A stretch of DNA of 64,000 nt from the NCBI RefSeq assembly GCF_050314255.1, contig NZ_JBNPMZ010000010.1, positions 51,472-115,471 of the forward strand. Direction: 5' to 3'. A program made the translations under genes and the position numbers. The notes beneath the pieces are model-generated. The model made no database searches. It saw nothing but the letters and a program-made list of their open reading frames with translations, and had not been told where the DNA came from. Source of the stretch: Claveliimonas sp034178805 (GTDB lineage Bacteria > Bacillota > Clostridia > Lachnospirales > Lachnospiraceae). Shown in pieces: positions 24,711 to 33,985 of the stretch; the stretch's first letter is position 1, and each line of letters begins with the position of its first letter.

Positions 24711-26210
24711 CTATTGTCGTTTCCCAAATGCCGTTCCTGCCCCGATGATTACCAGACAGACTGCAATTCCCAGGAACAGGGAATCAAATGGAAGACCAAG
24801 CAGATTTCCGCCCAGCACGGCTGCCGGGCCTGCTGCCATGGATACCAGTACAGCCCATGGTGCTACCTTGCCTTTTGCAAACAGTGCGCAGGTAAGCGGG
24901 ATGAATACTACGGTTCCGCGGATTCCCATGGAGAGGAAACCGAAGTCGTTGATGATTGCTCCCGGCACGATCAGGGCAATTGCTGCTGCCGCGCAGAGGG
25001 TCACAACGATGGTAACTCGTGTGGTGTACAGTTTCTTCTTCACGTCTGCCAGTCCTTTTGATATCTTGCAGAAGATGTCATTTACCAGAATGGATGCCAC
25101 TCCGAGGGAGAGGCCTGCTCCTCCGGCGATGACCGTGATCAGGAGGGTTCCCAGAACGATTCCCGCTACAAACTTCGGCATGTAATTGATGACAAATGCG
25201 GGAAATACCTGGGAGGAGCTTGCGATTTCCAGCATGCCTTCCGGGATGCTCTTTCCGGCTTCCGTCAGCGCTGTAATCTCCGCAGTTGTCAGGCAGTGAT
25301 TCCTCATGAACATTCCAATGAAGATGCAGGCGATTCCGATTGGCGGAATCAGTACTGCGCTCAGCATGGCTCCCTTTCTTGCCTTGCTGTCACTCTTTGC
25401 CGACCAGATTGCCTGGGCATAGGTCTGGGTCGCCAGAACCCCCAGAAGCAGTGACAGGCCGGAGCCCATGTCTTTTAGAAATCCTCTGGAGAAAAGGCTT
25501 AAGTAACGCCCGGATACTTCTTCAGCAGCTGCAAGACCTGCCAGACTTCCCACATCGGTTCCTGCCAGAGTGGTCTGAAGCTGTTCTATCAGTGCCATCG
25601 GTCCGTGGCTGTTCGTCAATACGATTCCCAGTCCCAGAATGGAAGCGCCGTAGAGCAGGATTAATTTCACCACGCCACCCAGACCGGCTCCCCAGGCTCC
25701 GCCGAAGACCACATAAGCCACCATGACTGTAATGGATAAAATTGCAGCCGTCAGAAAATTCATATGGAAAATGACCGTCAGGAGCGCACAGCTTGAGAGA
25801 ACCTGTGCGATCACACTGATGAAGATTCCGATGGAACACAGTACCGATCCCGCATACTCTGCTTTTGCGCCATATTCTTTTCCGATGACCTCCAGAAGAG
25901 TAATGCTGCCACTGTGCCGCAGCGGAATCACATAACCGATTGCAAGGATCAGACAGCCGATTCCGGATCCAAGCGTAAACCACCAGGCTGACATTCCGTA
26001 TTCAAATGCAAGCTGAGCCGTACCGATGGTGGCCTGCCCGCTTACCAGACTTCCCATAATCGCTCCACACACGATCCAGGGGCCTGCCTTTCCGCCGCCG
26101 GTATCAAAATCCGACGCATCCGATACCATTTTCCCCGAATAAATGCCTACTCCTATGATGAGGGCGATAATCAGTATGATTCCTAACAGATTCCATATTC
26201 CAATGTCCAC
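24711..26210 (-). CDS. sodium:solute symporter family transporter
   Basis: 499 residues with about 13 predicted membrane helices. The start is a GTG at 26210, eight bases after GAGG; the nearby ATG is out of frame. N-terminal SGKMVSDASDFDTGGGKAG and GSLVSGQATIGTAQLAFEYG are typical of the SSS family (PF00474), which imports small organic molecules with Na+. It is the last gene of the acylating aldehyde dehydrogenase-ptb-buk operon, so it probably brings in the acid, amino acid or aldehyde precursor that the module oxidises. The substrate cannot be told from the sequence. Confidence 0.8.
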   Translation of the reverse strand: MDIGIWNLLGIILIIALIIGVGIYSGKMVSDASDFDTGGGKAGPWIVCGAIMGSLVSGQATIGTAQLAFEYGMSAWWFTLGSGIGCLILAIGYVIPLRHSGSITLLEVIGKEYGAKAEYAGSVLCSIGIFISVIAQVLSSCALLTVIFHMNFLTAAILSITVMVAYVVFGGAWGAGLGGVVKLILLYGASILGLGIVLTNSHGPMALIEQLQTTLAGTDVGSLAGLAAAEEVSGRYLSLFSRGFLKDMGSGLSLLLGVLATQTYAQAIWSAKSDSKARKGAMLSAVLIPPIGIACIFIGMFMRNHCLTTAEITALTEAGKSIPEGMLEIASSSQVFPAFVINYMPKFVAGIVLGTLLITVIAGGAGLSLGVASILVNDIFCKISKGLADVKKKLYTTRVTIVVTLCAAAAIALIVPGAIINDFGFLSMGIRGTVVFIPLTCALFAKGKVAPWAVLVSMAAGPAAVLGGNLLGLPFDSLFLGIAVCLVIIGAGTAFGKRQ

Positions 26211-26220
26211 AATTCATTCC

Positions 26221-27327
26221 TCACTTTGTTTCTTTTATAAATCCCGGAAAAACCGGTTCTCCGGTATAATATCGCGGTTCTTCTTTTCCGTCAAGCACAC
26301 GGATGGCTCCCGCTGCCAGGGCATCCATCTCGAATTCTCCCGGATATATTTTCACCGGTGCAATGAAGCTTACGCGCTCTCCGATCATTCCGGTCATCAT
26401 TTCCGAATATGCTACGCCTCCGGTGAGAATGATGGCATCCACCTTTCCTTTCATGACCGAAGCCATTGCCGCAATGTCTTTCGCGATCTGGTATGCCGTT
26501 GTCCGGTAGACCAGTTCTGCGAACTTGTCACCTTCCGCGATGCGTTTTTCCACCTCACGGGCATCCGATGTGCCCAGATGTGCCACCCATCCGCCCGTTT
26601 TCATGATCTTGGTAAGCATTTCTTTTTCCGTATATTTTCCGGAGTAGCACAGTCCTACCACGTCCGCCAGGGGAGCCGTTCCGCTTCTGGTCGGGGCCAT
26701 ACGCCCCTCTCCCCGGGTGCTGTCTACGGTGTCCACCATTTTCCCCTGACAATGTGCACTGACGGAAATACCTCCGCCCAGATGTGCCACCACCAGATTC
26801 AGTTCTTCATATGCTCTGCCGCAGTCCGCAGCATATTTTCTGGCCGCCGCGCGCTGATTCAGCGGATGACCGCGGCTGGTGCGCAGAAGCTCGGCAAAGC
26901 CGGTCATGCGCGCCTCTTCTTCAAATTCATCCACGCTGCTGGCATCTACGATAAATGCCCGTCCGCCGAATTCTTCTGCAAAATCTTTGGCAAGAAGCGG
27001 TCCCAGATTGCCGGGATGTCTGCTTCCCGGTCCGATCTGACCGTGTGCATACATTTTCTCATTGACTTCATACACACCGCCGGCCATCGGCATAAGCCCT
27101 GTGCAGATGGCAGAAAATGCATCCGCTTCCCCCGGATCTACTCCTTTTTCCTTCAGGGTTTTTGTAATAATCTCCTTCCGGTAGGGAAGCTGGTCTACGA
27201 TATTGGGAAATACAGCCAGGTCGCTGGCGGGATGATTAATATTTTCCGAAAAAATCCGCTGTTCTCCCTCATACAGGGCTACCTTCGTAGAGGTTGAACC
27301 CGGATTCAGTACAATCACTCGATACAT
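26221..27327 (-). CDS. buk: butyrate kinase
   Basis: The ATG at 27327 follows AAGGAG; 368 residues, normal for the family. The acetate/butyrate kinase signatures are visible: VIVLNPGSTSTK at the N-terminus, VVAHLGGGISV and the ADP-binding ILTGGVAYS. It converts an acyl phosphate (butyryl, isobutyryl or similar) and ADP to the free acid and ATP. It follows ptb by 13 bases. With ptb and the acylating dehydrogenase it yields one ATP per aldehyde. No butyryl-CoA synthesis genes are nearby, so the substrate may be another short-chain acid. Confidence 0.9.
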   Translation of the reverse strand: MYRVIVLNPGSTSTKVALYEGEQRIFSENINHPASDLAVFPNIVDQLPYRKEIITKTLKEKGVDPGEADAFSAICTGLMPMAGGVYEVNEKMYAHGQIGPGSRHPGNLGPLLAKDFAEEFGGRAFIVDASSVDEFEEEARMTGFAELLRTSRGHPLNQRAAARKYAADCGRAYEELNLVVAHLGGGISVSAHCQGKMVDTVDSTRGEGRMAPTRSGTAPLADVVGLCYSGKYTEKEMLTKIMKTGGWVAHLGTSDAREVEKRIAEGDKFAELVYRTTAYQIAKDIAAMASVMKGKVDAIILTGGVAYSEMMTGMIGERVSFIAPVKIYPGEFEMDALAAGAIRVLDGKEEPRYYTGEPVFPGFIKETK

Positions 27328-27340
27328 ATGTCTGCTCTCC

Positions 27341-28261
27341 TTATTGTTTTCCTGCGGACTGTGCTGCCAGCACTGCCAGGGCAATGGAATTCATCTTGGA
27401 TGTATCGGAGCTTGCCCGGGAGGTCAGTACCATCGGCTTGGCCGCTCCCATGATGCATCCTGCTTTTTCGCATCTTGCGAAATATTCCATGGACTTGTTC
27501 AGTATATTTCCGGCCTCAATATCCGGTGTGATCAGGATGTCTGCATGACCGGCTACCGGATGGTCGATGCCCTTATGACGAGCCGCCTCCACGGACACCG
27601 CATTGTCCATGGCAAGGGGACCCTTTACCATACAGCCGGTAATCTCGCCTGCTTCATTCATTCTGGTAAGCTCTGCCGCATCCAGAGTAGCCGGCATCTT
27701 TGGATTCACCTTCTCTACCGCACAGAGAACCGCAACCTTCGGGTTCTCATTTCCCATGGCATGGGCAATTTCCGTACAGGCTTTAATCAGGTCCACCTTC
27801 TGCTCCAGGGTCGGAGCGATGGTCATGGCGGAATCGCTCAGGAGAAACATCCGGTCAAATCCCGGGATTTCCATTAAGCCCACATGACAGATAAGATTGC
27901 CGGTGCGAAGACCGTATTCTTTATTTAACAGAGCCTTCAATGCAACCGAAGTATCCACAAATCCCTTCATGGGAAGAGAAGCTTTCCCTTCCTTCACAAG
28001 ACGGATGGCTGCAGCACAGGCATCTTCCTTCTCTACTTCATTTACGATTTCAAATTTGGACAGATCAATGTCCAGATTCCCCGCGATCTCGCGAATCTCT
28101 TTCTCATTTCCTACCAGATATGCACCCTTGATGATCCGGTTCTGGTATGCGTGCCAGACGGATAACAGCACATCCGCATCCTGGGCAACAGCCACAGACA
28201 ATGTCTGTGGCTCCCCATTCTGTACTTTTTCAATTAATTCTTTAAAGCTGCGAATCATCAT
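27341..28261 (-). CDS. ptb: phosphate butyryltransferase
   Basis: 306 residues, the usual length. It has the phosphotransacylase fold, with SDSAMTIAPTLEQKVDLI, the VLCAVEKVNPKMPATLDA block and the C-terminal GAAKPMVLTSRASSD. It exchanges CoA for phosphate on butyryl-CoA or related acyl-CoA, feeding butyrate kinase. Two adjacent ATG codons follow GAGGAG; I use the first. It sits 17 bases after the aldehyde dehydrogenase gene. Confidence 0.9.
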   Translation of the reverse strand: MMIRSFKELIEKVQNGEPQTLSVAVAQDADVLLSVWHAYQNRIIKGAYLVGNEKEIREIAGNLDIDLSKFEIVNEVEKEDACAAAIRLVKEGKASLPMKGFVDTSVALKALLNKEYGLRTGNLICHVGLMEIPGFDRMFLLSDSAMTIAPTLEQKVDLIKACTEIAHAMGNENPKVAVLCAVEKVNPKMPATLDAAELTRMNEAGEITGCMVKGPLAMDNAVSVEAARHKGIDHPVAGHADILITPDIEAGNILNKSMEYFARCEKAGCIMGAAKPMVLTSRASSDTSKMNSIALAVLAAQSAGKQ

Positions 28262-28278
28262 CTTACTCTCCTCATCAA

Positions 28279-29646
28279 CTATTCCGCCCAGATTTCCTCA
28301 TCTGTCGGAATCGGTTTGCCCGGAATTACGTATGCGATTCTTGCAATATTTACCAGGTGATTCCACCATAAGTTCTCGCTCAGGGAGTTATTTCCCCAGG
28401 TTCCGCATCCCAGAGTTGCTGTCGGATTCAGGCCATTGTCAAATCCACCGCCAAGTCCGGATGATCCGATCATGTTAACACCTACACGGGATACCGGGAG
28501 AAGGTCTGCCGCATATTCCACATGTTCTTTGGTATTGGAATGAACCACAGAGCTGTGGCCTGCGCCTTCGTTCTTTAAGTTTGTAACTGCCTTCTCCACT
28601 GCCTCTTCCCATGTCTCATAGCTGTTGATTGCCAGAACCGGGCACAGTTTTTCTTTCGCCAGTACTTCTTCTTTGCCGGACTTCTCAATCTCTACCAGTA
28701 AGAACCTGGTATCCTCCGGCACTTCCAGTCCCACCAGTTTTGCGATAAATACGGCAGAATTTCCTACTGCATCTTTATTAATCACGCCATCCGGGAATAA
28801 CCCTTTTCTCAGAGTCTCTACATCCTCCGGTTTGCTGATATAGTATGCGCCCTGTTTTACCAGCTCCTCTACCAGCTCATCATGTTTGGATGCCGGTACA
28901 TGTACGCACTGCTCGCAGGTGCAGAGCACACCGTTATCATAGGTACGGCTGGTTGCCACTTTCTTAGCCACCTCTGCCAGATCCACATCCAGGTCTACCA
29001 GAGTCTGCACATTTCCCGCACCCACACCGAATGCCGGCTTACCGCTCTTATAAGCAGCCTTTACCATTCCCGGGCCTCCTGTGGAAATACATGCGTCACA
29101 CTCAGACATCAGCAGTCCGGAAAGCTCTACGGTAGGTTCCGGGATAATCTGGATCAGGTCTTCCGGAGCACCCACGGATTTCAATGCCTCGCGCATCAGT
29201 CTTACCGTTTCAACTCCTGTCTTCTTTGCACGCGGATGTGGTCCTACGATAATCGCATTGGCACCCTTTAATGCGATCATGGCATTCTGCATCGGTGTCA
29301 TGGTCGGATTGGTTGTCGGGGAAACAGCTCCGATCACGCCGATTGGCTTTGCCACCTTTACGATTCCCTCTTCCTCAACATACTCGATAATTCCGCGGCT
29401 CCTCACTCCCTTTAATTTGTTCCAGACAGCTTTTGCCTTACCTTTATTCTTCTTGATCTTGTCTTCATAGACACCCATACGTGTCTCTTCCACAGCCATC
29501 TTTGCCAGCATCTCGCCATTGTCATAAATAATCTTTCCGATGGCGCGCACTGCCTTATCCACATCCTCCTGTGAATATTTTTCAAATTCCTGCTGCGCTG
29601 CTCTTCCTTTCTGAATCAGATCCAGTACGTATTCTTTTGCCTCCAT
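28279..29646 (-). CDS. CoA-acylating aldehyde dehydrogenase (EutE/PduP/SucD type)
   Basis: 455 residues; the ATG follows AAAAGGAGG. PIGVIGAVSPTTNPT, the GGPGMVKAAYKSGKPAFGVG block and the catalytic cysteine in YDNGVLCTCEQC identify the acylating branch (aldehyde + CoA + NAD to acyl-CoA + NADH). There is no N-terminal encapsulation peptide or shell gene nearby, so it is not a microcompartment enzyme. It opens an operon with ptb, buk and a symporter. Sequence alone does not separate acetaldehyde, butyraldehyde and succinic semialdehyde; the ptb-buk partners favour a C3-C5 aldehyde. Confidence 0.85.
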   Translation of the reverse strand: MEAKEYVLDLIQKGRAAQQEFEKYSQEDVDKAVRAIGKIIYDNGEMLAKMAVEETRMGVYEDKIKKNKGKAKAVWNKLKGVRSRGIIEYVEEEGIVKVAKPIGVIGAVSPTTNPTMTPMQNAMIALKGANAIIVGPHPRAKKTGVETVRLMREALKSVGAPEDLIQIIPEPTVELSGLLMSECDACISTGGPGMVKAAYKSGKPAFGVGAGNVQTLVDLDVDLAEVAKKVATSRTYDNGVLCTCEQCVHVPASKHDELVEELVKQGAYYISKPEDVETLRKGLFPDGVINKDAVGNSAVFIAKLVGLEVPEDTRFLLVEIEKSGKEEVLAKEKLCPVLAINSYETWEEAVEKAVTNLKNEGAGHSSVVHSNTKEHVEYAADLLPVSRVGVNMIGSSGLGGGFDNGLNPTATLGCGTWGNNSLSENLWWNHLVNIARIAYVIPGKPIPTDEEIWAE

Positions 29647-29685
29647 TTTTATTTCCTCCTTTTATTCACATCAACATCATATGTT

Positions 29686-29702
29686 TAATGTACTACATTA
29701 TA
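29686..29702 (-). promoter_or_regulatory. GntR-type operator over the aldehyde operon promoter
   Basis: TAATGTACTACATTA (29686-29700) is a perfect 15-bp palindrome with the FadR-like TGTNNNACA core. It overlaps a TATAAT -10 element (29697-29702). The GntR protein encoded just upstream is the obvious ligand. Confidence 0.65.
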
Positions 29703-29735
29703 CATTCTATTTCAATCGGCATTAGTTCAAAAAAA

Positions 29736-29776
29736 CAGGCTATATTTTTATGCGCATTGCACAAAAATATAGCCTT
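29736..29776 (-). terminator. terminator of the GntR gene
   Basis: On the minus strand AGGCTATATTTTT pairs with AAAAATATAGCCT and is followed by GTTTTTTTG, between the regulator and the aldehyde operon. Confidence 0.85.
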
Positions 29777-29805
29777 AATTTTGTTTATTTTTTAACAATT
29801 ATCTC

Positions 29806-30522
29806 TTAAAGCAACAGCTCCTGCCATAATTTTAGACGCTCATCCATAAAGTCTGCAATTGCCCGCTTATCTCTCGCCTCCAGGATATCCACTTCTTTCA
29901 GATAGTTGTCCGGAAGTGCATTTACCATACCTCGCTCCACAGAGACTTCGATTGCCTTGTGTCTGGTAAAGGATGCAATCTTACGAATAATATTGTCCAG
30001 CTGATAGAGCATCCGGTTCCGGGATATCTCGCTTAAGTACTCGTTAAACCGTTTGCTGGCCTGGTACATTTTCTCGATGTCCGCAGGCTTTGCATTCATG
30101 ATTTCTTTAAATTCCAAACCATATTCCCGCAGCTGTTTTATTTCCTCGTCAGAGGCATTTAAAATTGCCAGATACAGCACCGAATTGGCAATTGCAATCT
30201 TCACCTCCAAAAGCTCCTCCATGGAATGCTCGGATAAAATCAGTCCGTATAACAGCGGGTCCAGCAATTTATGATTATATTCTTCTACCACAAAGGTTCC
30301 TTCCGAGCGCCGGATCTCCAGCACGCCAAATGCCACCAGTACCTTGATGGCCTCCCGCACTCCATTGCGGCTGACGCCTAATTTCTCACTGAATTCTACT
30401 TCTGTAGGAATCTGATCTCCGGGCTTCAGCTCGCCGCTGATCAGAGCATCTGTAATTCTCTGCACAATGATCTCGGAAATCGATCCCTTCGGCAGCTGCG
30501 CAAACAATTTATTATTTTCCAT
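29806..30522 (-). CDS. FadR-subfamily GntR transcriptional regulator
   Basis: 238 residues. The N-terminal winged helix (about 10-78) has LKPGDQIPTEVEFSEKLGVS and SRNGVREAIKVLVAFGVLEI. The C-terminal FCD-like all-helical domain (about 95-230) would bind an acid effector. It has its own terminator and reads toward the aldehyde dehydrogenase-ptb-buk-symporter operon, whose promoter carries a matching palindrome. It most likely represses that operon until a carboxylic acid or aldehyde-derived ligand is present. Confidence 0.88.
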   Translation of the reverse strand: MENNKLFAQLPKGSISEIIVQRITDALISGELKPGDQIPTEVEFSEKLGVSRNGVREAIKVLVAFGVLEIRRSEGTFVVEEYNHKLLDPLLYGLILSEHSMEELLEVKIAIANSVLYLAILNASDEEIKQLREYGLEFKEIMNAKPADIEKMYQASKRFNEYLSEISRNRMLYQLDNIIRKIASFTRHKAIEVSVERGMVNALPDNYLKEVDILEARDKRAIADFMDERLKLWQELLL

Positions 30523-30648
30523 GTGTCATCACTTTCCATATCTTATAATATTCCACCCATTCAAATACGCCGGGGCATATTTGCAACATTGAGCTTATTA
30601 TAGCAGACAGGGACAATTATTTACAAGTGATAAACACTTCTTTTCCTT

Positions 30649-31584
30649 TTACTCATACAATCTTCTGATAATCTTATAAACTACTTCGCTCTCCGTCACC
30701 AGAGGTTTCCTGTGAGCGAAAAAGATGATTCCCTCCGTCGGAGCCAGGATTCTGGATATGATTTCGCCCTCATACGGATGCAGAATTTCGGCGATGACTT
30801 CGCCCATGTGCACCTCTTCTCCCGCGCTCTTCAGCCGCCGGTATAGTCCTCCCGCATTGGTCTTGATCTGGGTCAGCTCTTCCTCCCCGAATACGGTGGA
30901 AATGTATCCTCCGTGATTGTGATACTTCAGGATTCCCATTCGGGTCAGGAAACGTAGCACCGCGGATACAGCCTGCTTTGCGGATTTCTCATCGGTCATA
31001 TCGGTCTCGTTCGTGTATACGGAAAATGCATTGGTCTCCCATATCTGCCAGTTATAGTTCAGTGTGGTGGTGTCAATCGGTTTTGGCTTTCTTACCACAA
31101 CATAGGGAAGCCCGAAAAGGCTGGCGAGGCTCGGGCTCTGGTTGCCCGTATCCATCATGCGCACATGGGGCACGAAATCCCCGGGCATGTAGAAGCTTGC
31201 GAACTGGATACCATATTCATAATCCTTGACCTGTTCAAACAGTCCCGCTGCAATCCTCTGGGTAGTCTCTCCCAGATTATACCCCGGGAACATCCGGTTG
31301 ATGTCTGTATTGTCCACCGCCCAGAAGCGTTTCCCGATATTCATGGAATGGTGATTGACACTGGGCACTACCATGATTTCATTTCCGGAGACAATATTTC
31401 CTGCCGCCTCCAGCTCTGACAGCTTTTTAATAAGCTGAGAACAGATGTAGAGCTGCTGCACTTCATTTCCACGGATACTGCCTACGATACACGCTGCTTT
31501 TTTCCCGTGTCCGAACTTATATCCGGTAATCTCCAGATCCTCGCGGTAGGGGGATGCCATGGAATATAATATTTCTTTTCTCAT
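30649..31584 (-). CDS. AstE/aspartoacylase-like M14 protein with degenerate zinc site
   Basis: 311 residues, co-linear with the next gene upstream. The fold-defining NTDINRMFPG block and the C-terminal barrel (GEVIAEILHPYEGEI, APTEGIIFFAHRKP) are kept. The first metal motif reads SIRGNE instead of HGDE, and the second reads YGIQFAS instead of VDIHAS. Both zinc histidines are therefore lost while the Glu stays. It is probably a non-catalytic partner or ligand-binding paralogue of the intact enzyme. It is the last gene of a five-gene operon, overlapping the upstream stop by four bases. Confidence 0.78.
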   Translation of the reverse strand: MRKEILYSMASPYREDLEITGYKFGHGKKAACIVGSIRGNEVQQLYICSQLIKKLSELEAAGNIVSGNEIMVVPSVNHHSMNIGKRFWAVDNTDINRMFPGYNLGETTQRIAAGLFEQVKDYEYGIQFASFYMPGDFVPHVRMMDTGNQSPSLASLFGLPYVVVRKPKPIDTTTLNYNWQIWETNAFSVYTNETDMTDEKSAKQAVSAVLRFLTRMGILKYHNHGGYISTVFGEEELTQIKTNAGGLYRRLKSAGEEVHMGEVIAEILHPYEGEIISRILAPTEGIIFFAHRKPLVTESEVVYKIIRRLYE

Positions 31585-32519
31585 TTCTTCTTACCTCCCA
31601 GAACACGTCCCAGCAAAGAGCCACTGTATACTACCGGATATTCCCGCACGGTAAAGACCATGCCGTCGATGGGCGCCGTGATTTCCTGCTCCACATCTCC
31701 CGTCAAAGGATTCAGAATCTCACCCAGAACTTCTCCTACTTTCACTTCGTTTCCTATTTCTGTTTTCGGGACAAATATTCCCGCCTTATCCGCATTCATA
31801 TAGCCCACGGCACGGTCAGAAGATACGATGGGCTCCCGGACTTCACCTATCGGTCCCTCCCAGATCCCCATCTCTTTCATCACATTCAGGATGCCCTCCA
31901 CCAGCTGATAGCCGTAGGAGCGGGTAATCCTCATGCCCACACCCATTTCCACCACCAGTGCCGGAACCCCGATCTTGTTCAGGCTGTAGGCAAGGGTAGA
32001 TTCCAGAACCGTAGCAGCACTGTGCACCCACACGAAATCTACATTCAGTTTCTTCGCATAGGGAACCAGAAGTTCTTCTGTCTCTTCATTTACCCGTACC
32101 TGAGGAAGCTCCATCAGGAAAATATTGCTGGCGTGAATATCCACACACATATCCGCCCCATCCAGATCATCCATTAACCGCTTTACCAGCGTTTCCATCA
32201 TGGGTCCCTCTTCCGTGCCCGGAAAAATCCGGTTCATGTCCAGATCGAACATGGGGATTCCTCTGGATATGGAATCAATTCCCAGAGGATTCATCGCCGG
32301 ATAAATATCCACGATTCCCTTTAACTGCTCCGGAGCCGCTTTCAGTCTTCTCTGCAGCTCATAGCAGACAAACTGTCCCTCCAGCTCATCTCCGTGGATT
32401 CCTGTCACAACGGCAAATCTTTTTTCTTTTCCGGTAGGATGTACCGGCAGAATCCGGTTCTTCTGAACCCTCAGATGTTCCGCTACCGGAAGCTCCATCG
32501 ATACCACTGTCTCTATCAT
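31581..32519 (-). CDS. AstE/aspartoacylase-like M14 zinc amidohydrolase
   Basis: 312 residues. The zinc ligands are present in GIHGDE and VDIHAS, with MNRIFPG for substrate binding and the C-terminal beta barrel of succinylglutamate desuccinylases. These enzymes cleave an amide bond next to a free carboxylate. It overlaps both neighbours by four bases (transglutaminase-like gene upstream, degenerate paralogue downstream). Within the ATP-grasp operon it would hydrolyse or trim the amide-linked product made by the ligase, or a related imported peptide. This role is inference. Confidence 0.82.
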   Translation of the reverse strand: MIETVVSMELPVAEHLRVQKNRILPVHPTGKEKRFAVVTGIHGDELEGQFVCYELQRRLKAAPEQLKGIVDIYPAMNPLGIDSISRGIPMFDLDMNRIFPGTEEGPMMETLVKRLMDDLDGADMCVDIHASNIFLMELPQVRVNEETEELLVPYAKKLNVDFVWVHSAATVLESTLAYSLNKIGVPALVVEMGVGMRITRSYGYQLVEGILNVMKEMGIWEGPIGEVREPIVSSDRAVGYMNADKAGIFVPKTEIGNEVKVGEVLGEILNPLTGDVEQEITAPIDGMVFTVREYPVVYSGSLLGRVLGGKKK

Positions 32520-33292
32520 TGTATTTCCTCCACCTTCACATATATTTCCTGCTTCTGCTGTGCGATTCCCAGAAATCTTCCCTTATCCAGAATACAGTCT
32601 TTATAATCCCGTCCATGTGCAAGCTTGATATAGTAATCATCCACATGGAGATTATTGGTGGGATCAAGGCCATACCAGCCTTCTCCGGTGTAGATTTCCA
32701 CCCAGGCATGGGTATATCCTTCCCCAATCATCAATCCATTGACATAGCGGGCCGGAATTCCCGCATGTCGTAAAAGTGCAATCATAATATGCGCATAATC
32801 CTGACATACGCCCTGTCCTGTCCGGACAGCTTCTTCCGCTGTCGTGTAGATATTCGTCACGCCGCTTTTATACTCAAAGTGCTGATAAAGCCAGCCCATG
32901 ATTGCAATTGCCCGATCCAGATTATTTTCTCCGGAAATCTCCATCTTCGATGCAAATGCTTCAAGATGCGGCCCCCATTTTGTATACTCTGAAAAATATT
33001 TATACATAGGATGCAGTGGTTCCCTGCGGACTTTCATCCCTTCTACCAGCGCAGTGCCCTCCACTTCGTACTCGAATTTTTTGTGCGGATTCTCATAATG
33101 CCCCACATACTTTTCATTTCCAAATCCATCCATTACCCGATTCAGACAGTTGGTCGGTCTCACATAACGGCTGGTAATTGTTACCTTCTGATTGTCATCA
33201 TCCCTGGGTATACACCGGAGTGCGAAATAATGATCCCACACGGGTTCGGAAAAACGAAGTGACATTCGATATATAAATCTCAATTTTTTCAT
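32516..33292 (-). CDS. transglutaminase-like cysteine peptidase
   Basis: 258 residues. An N-terminal beta domain (Bact_transglu_N-like, about 1-120) precedes the papain-like core with the triad Cys (GQGVCQDYA), His (YTHAWVEIY) and Asp (GLDPTNN). No signal peptide is present, so it acts in the cytoplasm. This subgroup is known to accompany circularly permuted ATP-grasp and alpha-E proteins. It would cleave or transfer an isopeptide-type bond. Confidence 0.85.
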   Translation of the reverse strand: MKKLRFIYRMSLRFSEPVWDHYFALRCIPRDDDNQKVTITSRYVRPTNCLNRVMDGFGNEKYVGHYENPHKKFEYEVEGTALVEGMKVRREPLHPMYKYFSEYTKWGPHLEAFASKMEISGENNLDRAIAIMGWLYQHFEYKSGVTNIYTTAEEAVRTGQGVCQDYAHIMIALLRHAGIPARYVNGLMIGEGYTHAWVEIYTGEGWYGLDPTNNLHVDDYYIKLAHGRDYKDCILDKGRFLGIAQQKQEIYVKVEEIQ

Positions 33293-33307
33293 GATTTCTG
33301 TATCCGG

Positions 33308-33985
33308 CTATCCTCTGATAATTCCTCCCAGATAGCCCAATGCCTCCTGATATCCTGTTTTCCAGTCTGTCTGTTTCTCAATCATGTTTCCCAGACATTC
33401 CAGATTCTTTTCATCATAGCACATATAGGATCCCTTAATGCGTTTTAGCAGCTTGCAGTATTCTTTTTCAATGTCCTTCCTGTTATAGTCCAGACGGATA
33501 TAAAGATCCAGACGCTCTATGTATTTTCCACATTTTAAAATATTTCTGCATTCCTCTTCCTCAACGTAATCATCTACACAGCCCCAGAACGCCAGCAGAT
33601 AGTCTATCACCTGCTGCAATTCCAGAAGGGGCGCTGTCGTATGGGCACTTCCGCCCAGAGTATCCAGGGAAAGCTGTACATAGGATAATACATTACTGCT
33701 CAGCTCATCCCTCAGCACAATGGCATTGTCAAAAGCACGTCCCATATTGGCAAATATGGAATCCGGATTCCTCATATCAAACAGATAGGAATCGATAAAC
33801 TGTTTATTGGAAGTGTAAATATTGGGAATGTTCAAACGCTCACAATATTTCTCATAAGCACCTTCCGGGCTTTCGATCATCTGATCATAAATATCATAAA
33901 ATTTTCTCAGGGTCGTATACACCCGTTCTGTGTATCTTCCCAGCCAGTATAAATGGTCCATTTTTTCTATTGAGATAATACCCAT
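33308..33985 (-). CDS. alpha-E domain protein
   Basis: 225 residues, almost all helical, starting IEKMDHLYWLGRYTERVYTT, the characteristic opening of the alpha-E family (DUF403). It overlaps the ATP-grasp gene by 19 bases and precedes the transglutaminase-like gene by 15. Alpha-E proteins have no proven activity and are thought to bind the peptide or partner of the ATP-grasp ligase. Confidence 0.85.
   Translation of the reverse strand: MGIISIEKMDHLYWLGRYTERVYTTLRKFYDIYDQMIESPEGAYEKYCERLNIPNIYTSNKQFIDSYLFDMRNPDSIFANMGRAFDNAIVLRDELSSNVLSYVQLSLDTLGGSAHTTAPLLELQQVIDYLLAFWGCVDDYVEEEECRNILKCGKYIERLDLYIRLDYNRKDIEKEYCKLLKRIKGSYMCYDEKNLECLGNMIEKQTDWKTGYQEALGYLGGIIRG

Noticed and set aside
28279..29646. 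Bacterial microcompartment aldehyde dehydrogenase
   Set aside because: No shell proteins or diol/ethanolamine enzymes are nearby, and no N-terminal targeting helix is seen.
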